Assembly: GCF_031127905.1 (NCBI RefSeq)
Contig: NZ_JARXIC010000019.1
Coordinates: 16,398 to 80,397 of the forward strand
DNA: 64,000 nucleotides
Reading direction: 5' to 3'
Source: Thalassobacterium sedimentorum
Lineage (GTDB): Bacteria > Verrucomicrobiota > Verrucomicrobiia > Opitutales > Coraliomargaritaceae
The DNA itself: not shown here
Position numbering within the stretch: the first letter of the stretch is position 1
Below: more notes on this DNA, generated by a model
What the model was told of the DNA's origin: nothing
Databases searched by the model: none
What the model saw: only the letters and a program-made list of their open reading frames with translations

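Noticed and set aside
63914..63916. TTG as the start of gene B
   Set aside because: The 28 codons between it and the window edge continue the tandem repeat in frame, so the gene begins outside the window.

Overview
The window holds the adjoining ends of two enormous genes on the minus strand and essentially nothing else. Gene B (64000 down to 19481) is open through the right edge, so its start is missing. It shows 14,839 codons and then a stop. After a 142-bp gap comes gene A, which starts with ATG at 19338 and is open through the left edge, showing 6,446 codons. Together this is more than 21,000 codons of uninterrupted reading, with no RNA gene, insertion sequence, CRISPR array or ordinary-sized gene visible. 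The many shorter open frames on both strands are shadows of these two.

Both products look like secreted, repeat-built surface or matrix proteins. Gene A opens with a short LEPR-XLL-type motif (L-E-S-R-I-L-L-S-A at residues 15-23) and continues as filamentous-haemagglutinin-like beta-helix repeats, many in a higher-order repeat of about 660 nt, interrupted by two blocks of small beta-alpha modules. Reading gene B in the direction of transcription gives: tandem modules of about 155 aa (64.0-61.1 kb); five small modules (61.1-59.5 kb); four tandem modules of about 120 aa (59.4-57.7 kb); a long run of diverged modules (57.7-51.9 kb); a glycine-rich beta region (51.9-50.2 kb); a very long RTX calcium-binding array (50.0-42.3 kb); more modules, PPC-like domains and RTX islands (42.3-36.1 kb); FG-GAP/VCBS calcium repeats with MAM-like jelly rolls and three P-domain-like copies (36.1-30.4 kb); ELW-type beta-propellers with inserted modules (29.9-22.8 kb); a leucine-rich repeat region split by a LamG-like lectin domain (22.6-21.2 kb); a last RTX group (21.0-20.4 kb); and a beta-helix tail (20.4-19.5 kb).

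The two genes are related by shared modules. The end of B carries a motif also found near the start of A, and an A-L-P-G-x-A-T-H-A-D-L module occurs in both. I saw no cysteine in the visible part of B or in the large parts of A that I translated. Neither protein shows a beta-barrel anchor or a two-partner-secretion domain in view. The likely reading is two co-transcribed paralogous giant adhesin or matrix proteins exported by a type I-like route.

The LEPR-XLL motif, RTX arrays, ELW propellers and gene size point to a marine Gram-negative bacterium, most likely of the PVC group (Verrucomicrobiota or Planctomycetota). That assignment is inference. No housekeeping gene is present to confirm it.
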